DNA of 45,274 bases from Ruminococcaceae bacterium YRB3002 (GTDB taxonomy: Bacteria; Bacillota; Clostridia; Saccharofermentanales; Saccharofermentanaceae): contig FMTG01000020.1 of NCBI GenBank assembly GCA_900099715.1, positions 1 through 45,274 on the forward strand. The letters run 5' to 3'. The notes below the pieces were generated by a model, which did not search any database, had not been told where the DNA came from, and saw nothing but the letters and a program-made list of their open reading frames with translations. Shown one piece after another: positions 24,704 through 32,301 of this stretch; within the stretch, counting starts at the first letter, position 1, and the number at the start of each line of letters is the position of its first letter. The position numbers and the translations under genes were made by a program.

Positions 24704-25617
24704 CAGTCATAAAGTCCTTTGCTCAAATATCTGTCTCCCCTGTCAGGGAACACGGTAACGATGTTGCCGCCGTCGATCTCATCAGCAAGCCTGAGGGCTG
24801 CCGCAAGCGCCGCACCGGAGGACGATCCCGCCAGGATCCCTTCCTTGCGGGCAAGCTCTCTCGACGTCTCGAAAGCCTCGTCATCACTCACCTTGATGAC
24901 CTTATCCACAAGCGTGATATCCATGGTATCTGCGATGAAATCATTTCCTATACCTTCGATGTTGTAATCAAAATGTTCTCCGCCGCCTATGGTGGATCCG
25001 TACGGATCAGCGAGCACTCCGGTGATCCCGCTGTTCTGTTCCTTGAGATACCTGACTACACCTGTAAACGTTCCGCCGCTGCCTGCGCCGGCCACGAAAT
25101 AATCGATATTACCGTCAAGCTGACGGTAGATCTCGGGACCCGTAGTCTCATAGTGAGCCAGCGGATTGAACGGATTTCTGAACTGCCTCAGGGAGATCGC
25201 GCCTTCCGTATTCTGCAGTATTTCTTCCGCTTTCCTCTCCGCTCCGAGCATTCCGTCCTCCCTGGGAGTGTGGATCAGTTCTGCGCCGAGAGCTTTCATT
25301 ATCTTCTGTTTCTCGATGGAGAATTTCTCGGGCACTGTAAATATGACCCTGAATCCCTGATTGAGCGCAGCTATGGCAATGCCTATGCCGGTATTGCCTG
25401 CCGTTGCATCCACTATCGTTCCACCCTTCTTCAATACTCCGCGAGCCTTGGCATCGTCGATCATGTAGATCCCGACTCTGTCCTTTACGCTTCCTGCGGG
25501 ATTGAAAAGCTCAAGCTTTGCATATACATTTACGCCGGGCTTAACGCCCATATGTGTTATCTTAAGTATCGGTGTATTGCCGATAAGTTCTTTAATATCC
25601 GAATATACGTTATTCAT
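24703..25617 (-). CDS. mccA: O-acetylserine-dependent cystathionine beta-synthase MccA-like
   Basis: A 304-residue PLP enzyme of the cysteine synthase fold. The PLP lysine lies in NPAGSVKDR. The substrate loop reads AGNTGIG and not SGNTG, and VPEKFSIEKQKIMKALGA, VAGAGSGGTF and the C-terminal SSSGAA and RYLSKGLYD follow the Bacillus MccA (YrhA) pattern more than CysK. MccA condenses O-acetylserine with homocysteine to form cystathionine. Together with MccB next door it converts homocysteine to cysteine. Overlaps of 8 bases with mccB and 1 base with metN show tight coupling. CysK activity remains possible. Confidence 0.85.
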   Translation of the reverse strand: MNNVYSDIKELIGNTPILKITHMGVKPGVNVYAKLELFNPAGSVKDRVGIYMIDDAKARGVLKKGGTIVDATAGNTGIGIAIAALNQGFRVIFTVPEKFSIEKQKIMKALGAELIHTPREDGMLGAERKAEEILQNTEGAISLRQFRNPFNPLAHYETTGPEIYRQLDGNIDYFVAGAGSGGTFTGVVRYLKEQNSGITGVLADPYGSTIGGGEHFDYNIEGIGNDFIADTMDITLVDKVIKVSDDEAFETSRELARKEGILAGSSSGAALAAALRLADEIDGGNIVTVFPDRGDRYLSKGLYD

Positions 25618-26782
25618 GGTTAATCACTCCGTTACCTTTCGACTTTCTGATCGCCTGCTCAAGATCTTCTATAAGATCATCCGCATCCTCTATACCGACT
25701 GAGAATCTGATGAGCTCATCCACGATGCCCACGCTCTTTCTGATGTCGGCCGGGATCGCTGCATGAGTCATGCTGGCAGGATGACAGACGAGGGATTCCA
25801 CGCCGCCTAGGCTTTCGGCCAGAGTTATAAGCTTGAGTGATTCGAAGAACTTCCTGTAATCGTATTTCTCATCCAGCACGAAAGAGATCATCGCCCCGGC
25901 ACCGTCCGCCTGCTTCCTCTGGATCTCATATCCGGGATCGGACTCAAGTCCGGGGTAATATACCTTGCTCACATATCCGCTGGTGCTGAGCCACTCTGCG
26001 ATCCTTCCGGCGTTCTTTACGTGCCTGTCCATCCTGACTCCAAGTGTCTTGATGCCCCTTATTATCAGGAAACTGTCCCAGGGTGCCAGTACGCCGCCTA
26101 TGGCATTCTGCAGATAATACAGACGGTCCGCCAGCAGCTTGTCCTTCACGGCCACGAGTCCTGATATCGTATCACTGTGACCGCCCAGATACTTGGTTCC
26201 GCTGTGGATGACTAAATCCGCGCCAAGCTCCAGCGGCCGCTGAAGATACGGTGTCAGGAAAGTGTTATCAACGATCAGGAGTTTGCCGTGACGCTGCGAG
26301 ATCTTCGCGACCTCCCTGATGTCTGTGATCGTCAGAAGCGGATTTGCGGGAGTCTCTATGTAGATAGCTTTGACATCATCAGCGATTGCATCCTCCACCG
26401 CTTTCAGATCAGATGTATTGACGATCGTATATGTAATATTGAAGTTCTTGAATACATTATCAAGTATCCTGAATGTGCCGCCATAGATGTTATCCGACAC
26501 GATAAGCCTGTCGCCGCTCCTGAACAATGACAGCACCGTATTTATAGCAGCCAGACCCGACGCGAAAGCAAGTCCATACTCACCGCCCTCGAGATCCGCG
26601 ATCAGCTTCTCGAGCGCTGCCCTTGTGGGATTGCCTGTTCTGGAATACTCCCATCCGCGGTGCTTTCCAAGACCGTCCTGCTTATATGTTGATGTCTGAT
26701 ATATAGGAACATTTACTGCACCTGTTGTCTCATCTCCGTCGATACCGCCGTGGATCAGAAGTGAATTAATCTTATAGCTCAT
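25610..26782 (-). CDS. mccB: Cystathionine gamma-lyase MccB-like
   Basis: A 390-residue Cys/Met-metabolism PLP enzyme. The PLP lysine is in SGTKYLGGHSD. YSRTGNPTR, ASGLAAI and SLGGVESLVCHPASMTHA are family signatures. The same fold includes cystathionine gamma-synthase, but pairing with MccA argues for lyase: cystathionine to cysteine, 2-oxobutyrate and ammonia. It is the first gene of the operon. The leader (26783-27017) contains a peptide gene and a terminator, and the promoter has the Rrf2-type palindrome. Confidence 0.87.
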   Translation of the reverse strand: MSYKINSLLIHGGIDGDETTGAVNVPIYQTSTYKQDGLGKHRGWEYSRTGNPTRAALEKLIADLEGGEYGLAFASGLAAINTVLSLFRSGDRLIVSDNIYGGTFRILDNVFKNFNITYTIVNTSDLKAVEDAIADDVKAIYIETPANPLLTITDIREVAKISQRHGKLLIVDNTFLTPYLQRPLELGADLVIHSGTKYLGGHSDTISGLVAVKDKLLADRLYYLQNAIGGVLAPWDSFLIIRGIKTLGVRMDRHVKNAGRIAEWLSTSGYVSKVYYPGLESDPGYEIQRKQADGAGAMISFVLDEKYDYRKFFESLKLITLAESLGGVESLVCHPASMTHAAIPADIRKSVGIVDELIRFSVGIEDADDLIEDLEQAIRKSKGNGVINHE

Positions 26783-26824
26783 TTTAGTTACCTCTCTATG
26801 TTATTTAATAGTTATTTTCTGCAT

Positions 26825-26860
26825 AAAAAAGCCCGGCCGCGATCATGTCACTTCCGGGCT
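26825..26860 (-). terminator. Terminator in the mccB leader (attenuator)
   Basis: Stem AGCCCGG/CCGGGCT (26830-26836 with 26854-26860) is followed by TTTTTT on the minus strand, 40 bases before mccB. The 5' arm region CAGCCCG (minus strand, 26855-26861) is complementary to CGGGCTG at 26942-26948 within the peptide gene. Confidence 0.85.
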
Positions 26861-26882
26861 GCTTCCTTAGTTGTTTATCACA

Positions 26883-26984
26883 TCAACAACATCGTCTATC
26901 GTCAAGGCGCATAAGACCGCTGCCAAACGCCAAGGCCGACCCAGCCCGCAGATAATGCATTCGACAACACATGGCTCTAAACAT
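26883..26984 (-). CDS. Leader peptide of mccB with MCCRM motif
   Basis: A 33-codon frame starts at 26984 after AGGAGAG and ends TGT TGT TGA. The peptide begins MFRAMCCRMHYLRAG and ends RRCC. The tandem Cys codons 6-7 (26964-26969) are followed 15 bases later by CGGGCTG, which can pair with the terminator 5' arm. The final Cys-Cys pair lies in a small GTTGTT/AACAAC hairpin. Conservation of MCCRM with the metQ leader peptide, despite different surrounding residues, argues that it is translated and that its job is attenuation in response to cysteinyl-tRNA. Confidence 0.78.
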   Translation of the reverse strand: MFRAMCCRMHYLRAGSALAFGSGLMRLDDRRCC

Positions 26985-27017
26985 CTTACACGTCTCTCCT
27001 CTCTCGTTTGTGGTTCA

Positions 27018-27051
27018 ATACTATCACCTATTACCTACCTTGTCAATAGGT
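27018..27051 (-). promoter_or_regulatory. mccB operon promoter with Rrf2-type operator
   Basis: TTGACA (27041-27046) and TAGTAT (27018-27023) are 17 bases apart. The palindrome ACCTA-N9-TAGGT (27033-27051) covers the -35 box, as at metQ and iscS. Confidence 0.82.
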
Positions 27052-27071
27052 TTTCTATGCTTTTCAGATAT

Positions 27072-27230
27072 GTGAAATGGGGACGGTTCTCAAGTGTCAC
27101 AATTTAGGTGTGGCATCTCTGTAAACCCCTGTATTTACTGATAGTAATAATATGTGAACTCGGGAAACCTGCAGTTCAGTTGTCACATTTTCCGCGAAAA
27201 TGTGACAACTGAGAACCGTCCCCATTTCAC
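27072..27230. repeat. 159-base palindromic-ended element, copy 2
   Basis: Same length and organisation as the element at 7675-7833 in reverse orientation: GTGAAATGGGGACGGTTC ends, the core CTGTAAACCCCTGTATTTAC and AAACCTGCAGTTCAGTTG. Its right end contains the iscU stop codon. It separates iscU from the mccB promoter. Confidence 0.82.
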
Positions 27231-27598
27231 TTTTTGCTCTCGTAATCCTCAAGTGCGGCCTCTATTGCCTCCTGAGCCAGCACCGAACAGTGCATCTTGT
27301 AATCCGGAAGACCGTCCAATGCCTCTGCGACAGCCTTGTTCGTCAGCTTGCGAGCCTCCTCAACGGGCTTTCCCTTGATAAGCTCGGTTGCCATTGAACT
27401 TGATGCGATCGCGCTTCCGCAGCCGAAGGTCTCGAATTTTACATCGACGACAATGCCGTCCTCGATCTTGAGGTACATTTTCATTATGTCACCGCATTTC
27501 GCGTTGCCTACCTCACCGACTCCGTCCGCATCCTCGATAACTCCAACGTTGCGCGGGTGCCTGAAATGATCCATTACTTTCTCGCTGTATAATGCCAT
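27227..27598 (-). CDS. iscU: Fe-S cluster scaffold protein IscU/NifU-like
   Basis: A 123-residue scaffold. The three conserved cysteines are C35 (NAKCGD, with D37), C60 (TFGCGS) and C104 (HCSVLA), as in IscU/NifU N-terminal domains. It receives sulfur from IscS and iron to build [2Fe-2S] and [4Fe-4S] clusters. It begins 31 bases after iscS. The stop TGA (27227-27229) is the TGA of a GTGAAATGGGGACGG repeat end. Confidence 0.94.
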   Translation of the reverse strand: MALYSEKVMDHFRHPRNVGVIEDADGVGEVGNAKCGDIMKMYLKIEDGIVVDVKFETFGCGSAIASSSMATELIKGKPVEEARKLTNKAVAEALDGLPDYKMHCSVLAQEAIEAALEDYESKK

Positions 27599-27629
27599 TA
27601 TGATTTCCTCCGTTTTATCTCGATTTTTC

Positions 27630-28814
27630 TTACAGAATAAAGCTTCCCTTGCCTGCCACCAGGTCTCTCCACACGGGGGAGAAACCCCTCAGGTACTCAA
27701 CAACTTCCTTTACCGAGCTTATGATATAGTCGGCATCCTCCTCCGTGATATCCTCGCCGATGCTCAGTCTCAGAGATCCGTGAGCCACGTCGTGAACGCG
27801 GCCGATTGCCAGCAGTACATGACTCGGATCAAGAGACCCTGATGTGCATGCGCTTCCCGATGACGCCGCTATTCCTTTGTCGTCAAGCAGCAGAAGGAGC
27901 GACTCGCCCTCGATCCCCTCGAAACAGTAATTGATATTACCAGGTAGCCTGCTTGCCGCATCACCGTTAAGCGCCGAGTGCGGGATCTCCCCCAGACCGG
28001 CGATGATCCTGTCACGGATAGGAACAAGATGCGCTGTATTTACATCAATGGCAGCATATGCTTCCTTGAGAGCAGCCGCCATCGCAGCGATGCCGGGTAC
28101 ATTCTCCGTCCCTGCTCTCTTGCCCTTCTCCTGCGCGCCGCCCTCTATCAGGTTTGTGAGTCTTATGCCCTTGCGTGCGTACAGGAATCCTACGCCTTTG
28201 GGACCGTGGAACTTGTGCGCAGATGCTGACAACAGATCGATATTCTCTTCTTTTACATCGATCTTAAGGTGACCGACAGCCTGAACCGCATCAGTATGGA
28301 ACAGCACGCCCCGCGCCTTGCATACAGCTCCGATCGCCTTGATATCCTGGATCGTTCCGATCTCGTTGTTCGCGTACATTATCGTCACCAGACAGGTATC
28401 ATTCCTGATTGATTTATCAACCTCCTCAGGTCTTATGATCCCGTCCTCGTGAACATCGAGCAGCGTTATCTCAAAACCCTCTTTGGCAAGTTTATTAAGC
28501 GTATGCAGCACCGCATGATGCTCGAAAGCGCTGGATACGATATGCTTCTTTCCACTCTTCTCGCCGATCCTGGCTGCCGAGATTATTGCCTGATTATCTG
28601 CTTCACTTCCGCCCGAAGTAAAAAGTATCTCTCTGGGTTCAGCACCGATCACGGCTGCCACGTCCTCTCTCGCCTGCTCGAGCACTTCCTTGGCTTTCTG
28701 GCCGAAGCTGTACAGGCTCGACGGGTTGCCGTATGTGTCTCTGATCAGTTCTGTCATTCTGGAAATGGCCGCCTCACTCATGGCTGTAGTGGCGGCGTTG
28801 TCTGCGTATATCAC
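27630..28814 (-). CDS. iscS: Cysteine desulfurase IscS/NifS-like
   Basis: A 394-residue PLP enzyme. [12 protein letters not shown] opens the family pattern. The PLP lysine is in [13 protein letters not shown]. The active-site loop is [18 protein letters not shown], with the persulfide Cys. It releases sulfur from cysteine for Fe-S assembly. The start codon is GTG at 28814 with an AAGGAAC stretch upstream. It is first in an iscS-iscU operon, divergent from the Rrf2 regulator with promoter and operator between them. Confidence 0.94.
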   Translation of the reverse strand: MIYADNAATTAMSEAAISRMTELIRDTYGNPSSLYSFGQKAKEVLEQAREDVAAVIGAEPREILFTSGGSEADNQAIISAARIGEKSGKKHIVSSAFEHHAVLHTLNKLAKEGFEITLLDVHEDGIIRPEEVDKSIRNDTCLVTIMYANNEIGTIQDIKAIGAVCKARGVLFHTDAVQAVGHLKIDVKEENIDLLSASAHKFHGPKGVGFLYARKGIRLTNLIEGGAQEKGKRAGTENVPGIAAMAAALKEAYAAIDVNTAHLVPIRDRIIAGLGEIPHSALNGDAASRLPGNINYCFEGIEGESLLLLLDDKGIAASSGSACTSGSLDPSHVLLAIGRVHDVAHGSLRLSIGEDITEEDADYIISSVKEVVEYLRGFSPVWRDLVAGKGSFIL

Positions 28815-28853
28815 TTTATAGGAGTTCCTTTCTTACATAATTTGCTCGTGAGG

Positions 28854-28890
28854 ATATTATACCCATTTGCCTACTGTGTCAATAGGCAAA
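28854..28890 (-). promoter_or_regulatory. iscS promoter with perfect Rrf2-type palindrome
   Basis: TTGACA (28877-28882) and TAATAT (28854-28859) are 17 bases apart. A perfect 25-base dyad with arms TTTGCCTA and TAGGCAAA and a 9-base centre (28866-28890) covers the -35 box. Confidence 0.88.
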
Positions 28891-28896
28891 TAATTA

Positions 28897-28926
28897 TTGA
28901 TTTACCTACTAACCTGTGGGTATAAT
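28897..28926 (+). promoter_or_regulatory. Promoter of the Rrf2 regulator gene
   Basis: TTGATT (28897-28902) and TATAAT (28921-28926) are separated by 18 bases. The spacer contains ACCTA, a half-site of the operator 7 bases away, so autoregulation is plausible. Confidence 0.72.
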
Positions 28927-28964
28927 AGGCAATAACATCTCGAAAGGGGTTAACCACAACTGCC

Positions 28965-29363
28965 ATGATCTCAACAAAAGGAAGATACGCTATCCGTGTA
29001 ATGCTGGACCTGGCTGAGCACGACACAGGCACATATATCCCCCTCAAGGACATCGCCGGGAGACAGGAGATCTCCAAGAAATATCTGGAGATCATCGTTA
29101 AGGAGATGGTCGCCGGAGGTCTCGTTACCGGTGCCAGCGGCAAAGGCGGCGGCTACAAGCTCTGCCGCAAACCCGGGGAATATACGATCGGTGAGATCCT
29201 GGAACTGATGGAAGGACCGCTTAACTCGGTAGTCTGCCTGACAGATAAACAATACAACTGCCCGCGCAGCAAAACATGCCAGACACTCCCCTTATGGCAG
29301 GAATATGATCAGATGGTGCATGACTTCTTCTACAGCAAGAAATTGACAGATCTGATCACATGA
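28965..29363 (+). CDS. Rrf2-family transcriptional regulator (IscR/CymR-like)
   Basis: A 132-residue regulator. MISTKGRYAIRVMLDLAEH starts the winged helix, ISKKYLEIIVKEM is the recognition region, and GGYKLCRKPGEYTIGEIL the wing. Three cysteines (C91, C99, C105) lie where IscR holds its [2Fe-2S] cluster, with spacing C-x7-C-x5-C. Many clostridial Rrf2 proteins share this and control cysteine metabolism (CymR) or Fe-S assembly. It is divergent from iscS. The shared palindrome at iscS, mccB and metQ suggests it is the common repressor. Confidence 0.9.
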   Translation: MISTKGRYAIRVMLDLAEHDTGTYIPLKDIAGRQEISKKYLEIIVKEMVAGGLVTGASGKGGGYKLCRKPGEYTIGEILELMEGPLNSVVCLTDKQYNCPRSKTCQTLPLWQEYDQMVHDFFYSKKLTDLIT

Positions 29364-29382
29364 TCAGCGGGAGGTAATATTT

Positions 29383-30186
29383 ATGTCCATCGATACTTTC
29401 GCAGACGAACGCGATACAGCCATGCTCAGGCAGGACAGGTACACCTATGCAGTCCTTGCCAGAATACTTGGTGACAGAAACCGTCTGCTTCTCACCGACC
29501 ATGAGAATCTCATCATATGTCACTCACAGAATGAATTCCCGGTATGGGTCTGGACCCGCGATAATGCATCGACAGACATCTATGATACAATCTGGAATGT
29601 TCTCCGCGAACTGCTCCCATTTGAGGACGGGTACAGGTTCAACGCCAAGCATGATCTTGGGAAATATCTGGTCGATAAAGCTGAGAGTTCAGGCATACCG
29701 GCAAAGATCAGCATGCAGTTATTTGCCTATCACTGCCCGGAAGTCATTGCTCCTGAGAACACAGTTGAGGGGACATGGCGATGCTGCACACCCTCTGATA
29801 TTGGAGAAGCTGCTGTTCTTCACAACAGATTCTTTACCGAAGTCAGCGAAGACAAACCTACAATGGAGCATTCAACCGAGCGCGTCACTGCACATATAGA
29901 CAGAGGTGAATTCTTTTACTGGACAGATCCCGAGGGCCGTACTGTTGCCTGCTGTGACTACGAGATACAGGACGATCTTGCCTATATCGGCTGCGTTTAT
30001 ACTCTCCCGGAACATAGAAGACACCATTATGCGCAGCATCTTGTATATGAAGTGACCCGTCTCGTGGCTTCCAAAGGGTATGTTCCCATGCTCTATACCG
30101 ATGCTGACTACGCTGCATCCAATGCCTGTTATCAGAAGATCGGTTACGTACTCTCGGGAGGTCTGTGTCAGGTATCAAAAAGATGA
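29383..30186 (+). CDS. GNAT-family acetyltransferase with N-terminal extension
   Basis: A 267-residue protein. The C-terminal 130 residues form a GNAT domain: IGCVYTLPEHRRHHYAQHLV is the acetyl-CoA loop, and YTDADYAASNACYQKIGY is the terminal motif. The N-terminal half is a second unassigned domain of the kind seen in two-domain GNATs. It begins 19 bases after the Rrf2 gene with GGGAGG, so the two are likely co-transcribed. The substrate is unknown. The RRHHYA loop departs from the common RGxGxG pattern. Confidence 0.8.
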   Translation: MSIDTFADERDTAMLRQDRYTYAVLARILGDRNRLLLTDHENLIICHSQNEFPVWVWTRDNASTDIYDTIWNVLRELLPFEDGYRFNAKHDLGKYLVDKAESSGIPAKISMQLFAYHCPEVIAPENTVEGTWRCCTPSDIGEAAVLHNRFFTEVSEDKPTMEHSTERVTAHIDRGEFFYWTDPEGRTVACCDYEIQDDLAYIGCVYTLPEHRRHHYAQHLVYEVTRLVASKGYVPMLYTDADYAASNACYQKIGYVLSGGLCQVSKR

Positions 30187-30214
30187 AATGGCAAATACCG
30201 ATGAGTGAGCGATG

Positions 30215-30242
30215 GTGAAAAAGGAACCGTCCTCATTTCACC
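30215..30242. repeat. Half-copy of the repeat element
   Basis: GTGAAAAAGGAACCG followed by TCCTCATTTCACC. It is a single arm with one substitution (CCTC for CCCC), 28 bases after the GNAT stop. Confidence 0.7.
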
Positions 30243-30248
30243 AAATTG

Positions 30249-30263
30249 TGTAACAATGTTACA
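30249..30263. repeat. 15-base perfect palindrome
   Basis: TGTAACA-A-TGTTACA, in the convergent gap between the GNAT and GGGtGRT genes. No promoter is evident beside it. Confidence 0.5.
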
Positions 30264-30308
30264 TTTCCAGTATTTATAAGGATTTGCAGGTTAGTCCAGC
30301 TAAGCACA

Positions 30309-30341
30309 AAAATACCCCGCGCCATCAAAAGCGCGGGGTAT
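30309..30341 (-). terminator. Rho-independent terminator after the GGGtGRT gene
   Basis: An 11-base perfect stem ATACCCCGCGC/GCGCGGGGTAT (30312-30322, 30331-30341) is followed by TTTTTG on the minus strand. Confidence 0.9.
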
Positions 30342-30380
30342 CTTAGCGACTTTACAAACCAGTCTCAGCAGCTGTTCTCT

Positions 30381-31400
30381 TTAGAACTTGCCTGCCTTTG
30401 CAGCCTCTTCGATGGAAACTGCTGTAGACACTGTCATACCAACCATAGGGTTGTTGCCGGCACCGATGAGACCCATCATCTCAACGTGAGCAGGAACTGA
30501 AGAAGAACCTGCGAACTGAGCGTCTGAGTGCATACGGCCCATTGTATCTGTCATACCGTAGGAAGCAGGACCTGCTGCCATGTTGTCGGGGTGAAGTGTA
30601 CGGCCTGTACCACCGCCGGAAGCAACGGAGAAGTACTTCTTGCCAGCTTCGATTCTCTCCTTCTTGTATGTACCTGCAACAGGGTGCTGGAATCTTGTCG
30701 GGTTGGTGGAGTTACCTGTGATGGAAACGTCAACGTTCTCCTTCCACATGATGGCAACACCTTCCTGAACGTCGTTGGCACCGTAGCAGTTTACTTTCGC
30801 ACGGGGGGATGAAGGATCCTTTGAGTAGCACTTTCTGGAAACTTCCTCTACCTCACCTGTGAAGTAGTTGTACTTTGTCTCAACAAATGTGAAGCCGTTG
30901 ATCCTGGAGATGATCTGTGCAGCATCCTTACCAAGACCGTTGAGGATAACTCTGAGGGGCTTCTGACGAACCTTGTTAGCCTTCTCAGCGATACCGATAG
31001 CACCCTCTGCAGCTGCGAAAGACTCGTGACCGGCGAGGAATGCGAAGCACTCTGTGTCCTCTTCGAGGAGCATCTTGCCGAGGTTGCCGTGGCCGAGACC
31101 AACCTTACGTCTGTCAGCAACTGAACCGGGGATGCAGAAAGCCTGGAGGCCGATACCGATAGCTGCAGCAGCCTCGGAAGCCTTGCGGCAGTTCTTCTTG
31201 ATAGCGATAGCAGCACCTACAGTGTAAGCCCACTTAGCATTCTCGAAGCAGATAGGCTGGATACCCTCGATAAGGTGGTAAACGTCAAGGCCTGCTGCCT
31301 CTGTGATCTCTTTACACTCTTCGATGGATGAGATGCCATATTCCTTAAGGCAAGCAAGGATCTGGGGTTCTCTTCTCTCATATGATTCAAATAATGCCAT
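30381..31400 (-). CDS. GGGtGRT protein
   Basis: A 339-residue protein carrying the family name motif GGGTGRTLHP in its C-terminal third, near SYGMTDTMGRMHSDAQFAG. The family is widespread in anaerobic Firmicutes and is not functionally characterised as far as I know. Start at 31400 (MALFESYERRE) has AAGGAGGAGG upstream; an upstream in-frame codon lies inside the preceding gene. It is 17 bases after a NifU-like scaffold gene, the usual partner. No membrane segment or signal peptide is seen. Confidence 0.88.
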   Translation of the reverse strand: MALFESYERREPQILACLKEYGISSIEECKEITEAAGLDVYHLIEGIQPICFENAKWAYTVGAAIAIKKNCRKASEAAAAIGIGLQAFCIPGSVADRRKVGLGHGNLGKMLLEEDTECFAFLAGHESFAAAEGAIGIAEKANKVRQKPLRVILNGLGKDAAQIISRINGFTFVETKYNYFTGEVEEVSRKCYSKDPSSPRAKVNCYGANDVQEGVAIMWKENVDVSITGNSTNPTRFQHPVAGTYKKERIEAGKKYFSVASGGGTGRTLHPDNMAAGPASYGMTDTMGRMHSDAQFAGSSSVPAHVEMMGLIGAGNNPMVGMTVSTAVSIEEAAKAGKF

Positions 31401-31417
31401 ATTCTTAATCCTCCTCC

Positions 31418-32110
31418 TTACTGCTTTCTGGGATCGATGCACTTAACTGCGTCAGCAACACGGCCATACTTTCCGCTTGCCTTCTCGAAAGCAGTGTTGG
31501 CATCATCGCCGGCCTTGATGAAGTCCATCATCTTACCGAAGTTTACATACTTATAGCCAATGATCTCCTCGTTCTCATCAAGAGCAACATCTGTGATGTA
31601 GCCGTCTGTAAGCTCGAGGTATCTGGGACCCTTGTCAAGTGTGCCGTATGTTGTACCGACCATTGAACGTGAACCCTTACCAAGGTCCTCAAGGCCTGCA
31701 CCGATCTGAAGTCCGTCCTCAGAGAAAGCACTTTGTGTTCTGCCGTAAACGATCTGCAGGAACAGCTCTCTCATAGCGGTGTTGATAGCGTCGCAAACCA
31801 GGTCTGTGTTGAGTGCTTCGAGGAGCGTAAGTCCGGGAAGGATCTCAGCGGCCATAGCAGCGGAGTGTGTCATACCGGAGCATCCGATCGTCTCTACGAG
31901 AGCCTCCTGGATGATGCCGTCCTTAACGTTGAGTGACAGCTTGCAGGCACCCTGCTGAGGAGCGCACCAGCCGATACCGTGCGTATAGCCCGATATGTCG
32001 GAAATCTGCTTAGCCTGTACCCACTTTGCCTCTTCCGGGATCGGAGCGGCGCCATGATGTACTCCCTGTGTTACAGGGCACATGTTCTTGACTTCTGTTG
32101 AGTAGATCAT
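31418..32110 (-). CDS. Fe-S cluster assembly scaffold-like protein, partner of GGGtGRT
   Basis: A 230-residue protein with a NifU-like core. Cysteines occur in GWCAPQQGACKLSL and ETIGCSGMTHSA, and a third in TDLVCDA, resembling scaffold ligand positions but with altered spacing relative to IscU at 27227-27598. The C-terminal 90 residues are extra (TTYGTLDKGPRYLEL). AAGGAGGAAA precedes the ATG. It is first of a two-gene operon with the GGGtGRT protein. Whether it builds clusters or has another redox role is unknown. Confidence 0.82.
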   Translation of the reverse strand: MIYSTEVKNMCPVTQGVHHGAAPIPEEAKWVQAKQISDISGYTHGIGWCAPQQGACKLSLNVKDGIIQEALVETIGCSGMTHSAAMAAEILPGLTLLEALNTDLVCDAINTAMRELFLQIVYGRTQSAFSEDGLQIGAGLEDLGKGSRSMVGTTYGTLDKGPRYLELTDGYITDVALDENEEIIGYKYVNFGKMMDFIKAGDDANTAFEKASGKYGRVADAVKCIDPRKQ

Positions 32111-32218
32111 ATTTTCCTCCTTGAAATAATTGAATTGCAGATTTAGAAATCAAGATAAAAGTTACCATATCAGCCACCATATATCAAGCAAACATAGTGT
32201 GAATTTAGGTGCAAAAAG

Positions 32219-32279
32219 GTGAAATGGGGACGGTTCCTTTTTCACCATTTTGATGAAAAAGGAACCGTCCCCATTTCAC
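32219..32279. repeat. 61-base perfect-armed palindrome, TTCCTTTTTCA variant
   Basis: GTGAAATGGGGACGGTTC with CTTTTTCA is followed by a short loop and the complementary arm. It lies between the NifU-like gene start and the phosphatase start, 22 bases before the latter. Confidence 0.85.
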
Positions 32280-32301
32280 CAAATTATGCTATATTACCCC
32301 C

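Noticed and set aside
24661-25623. 320-codon plus-strand frame opposite mccA
   Set aside because: Antisense to an unmistakable PLP enzyme; composition is atypical and no ribosome binding site is present.
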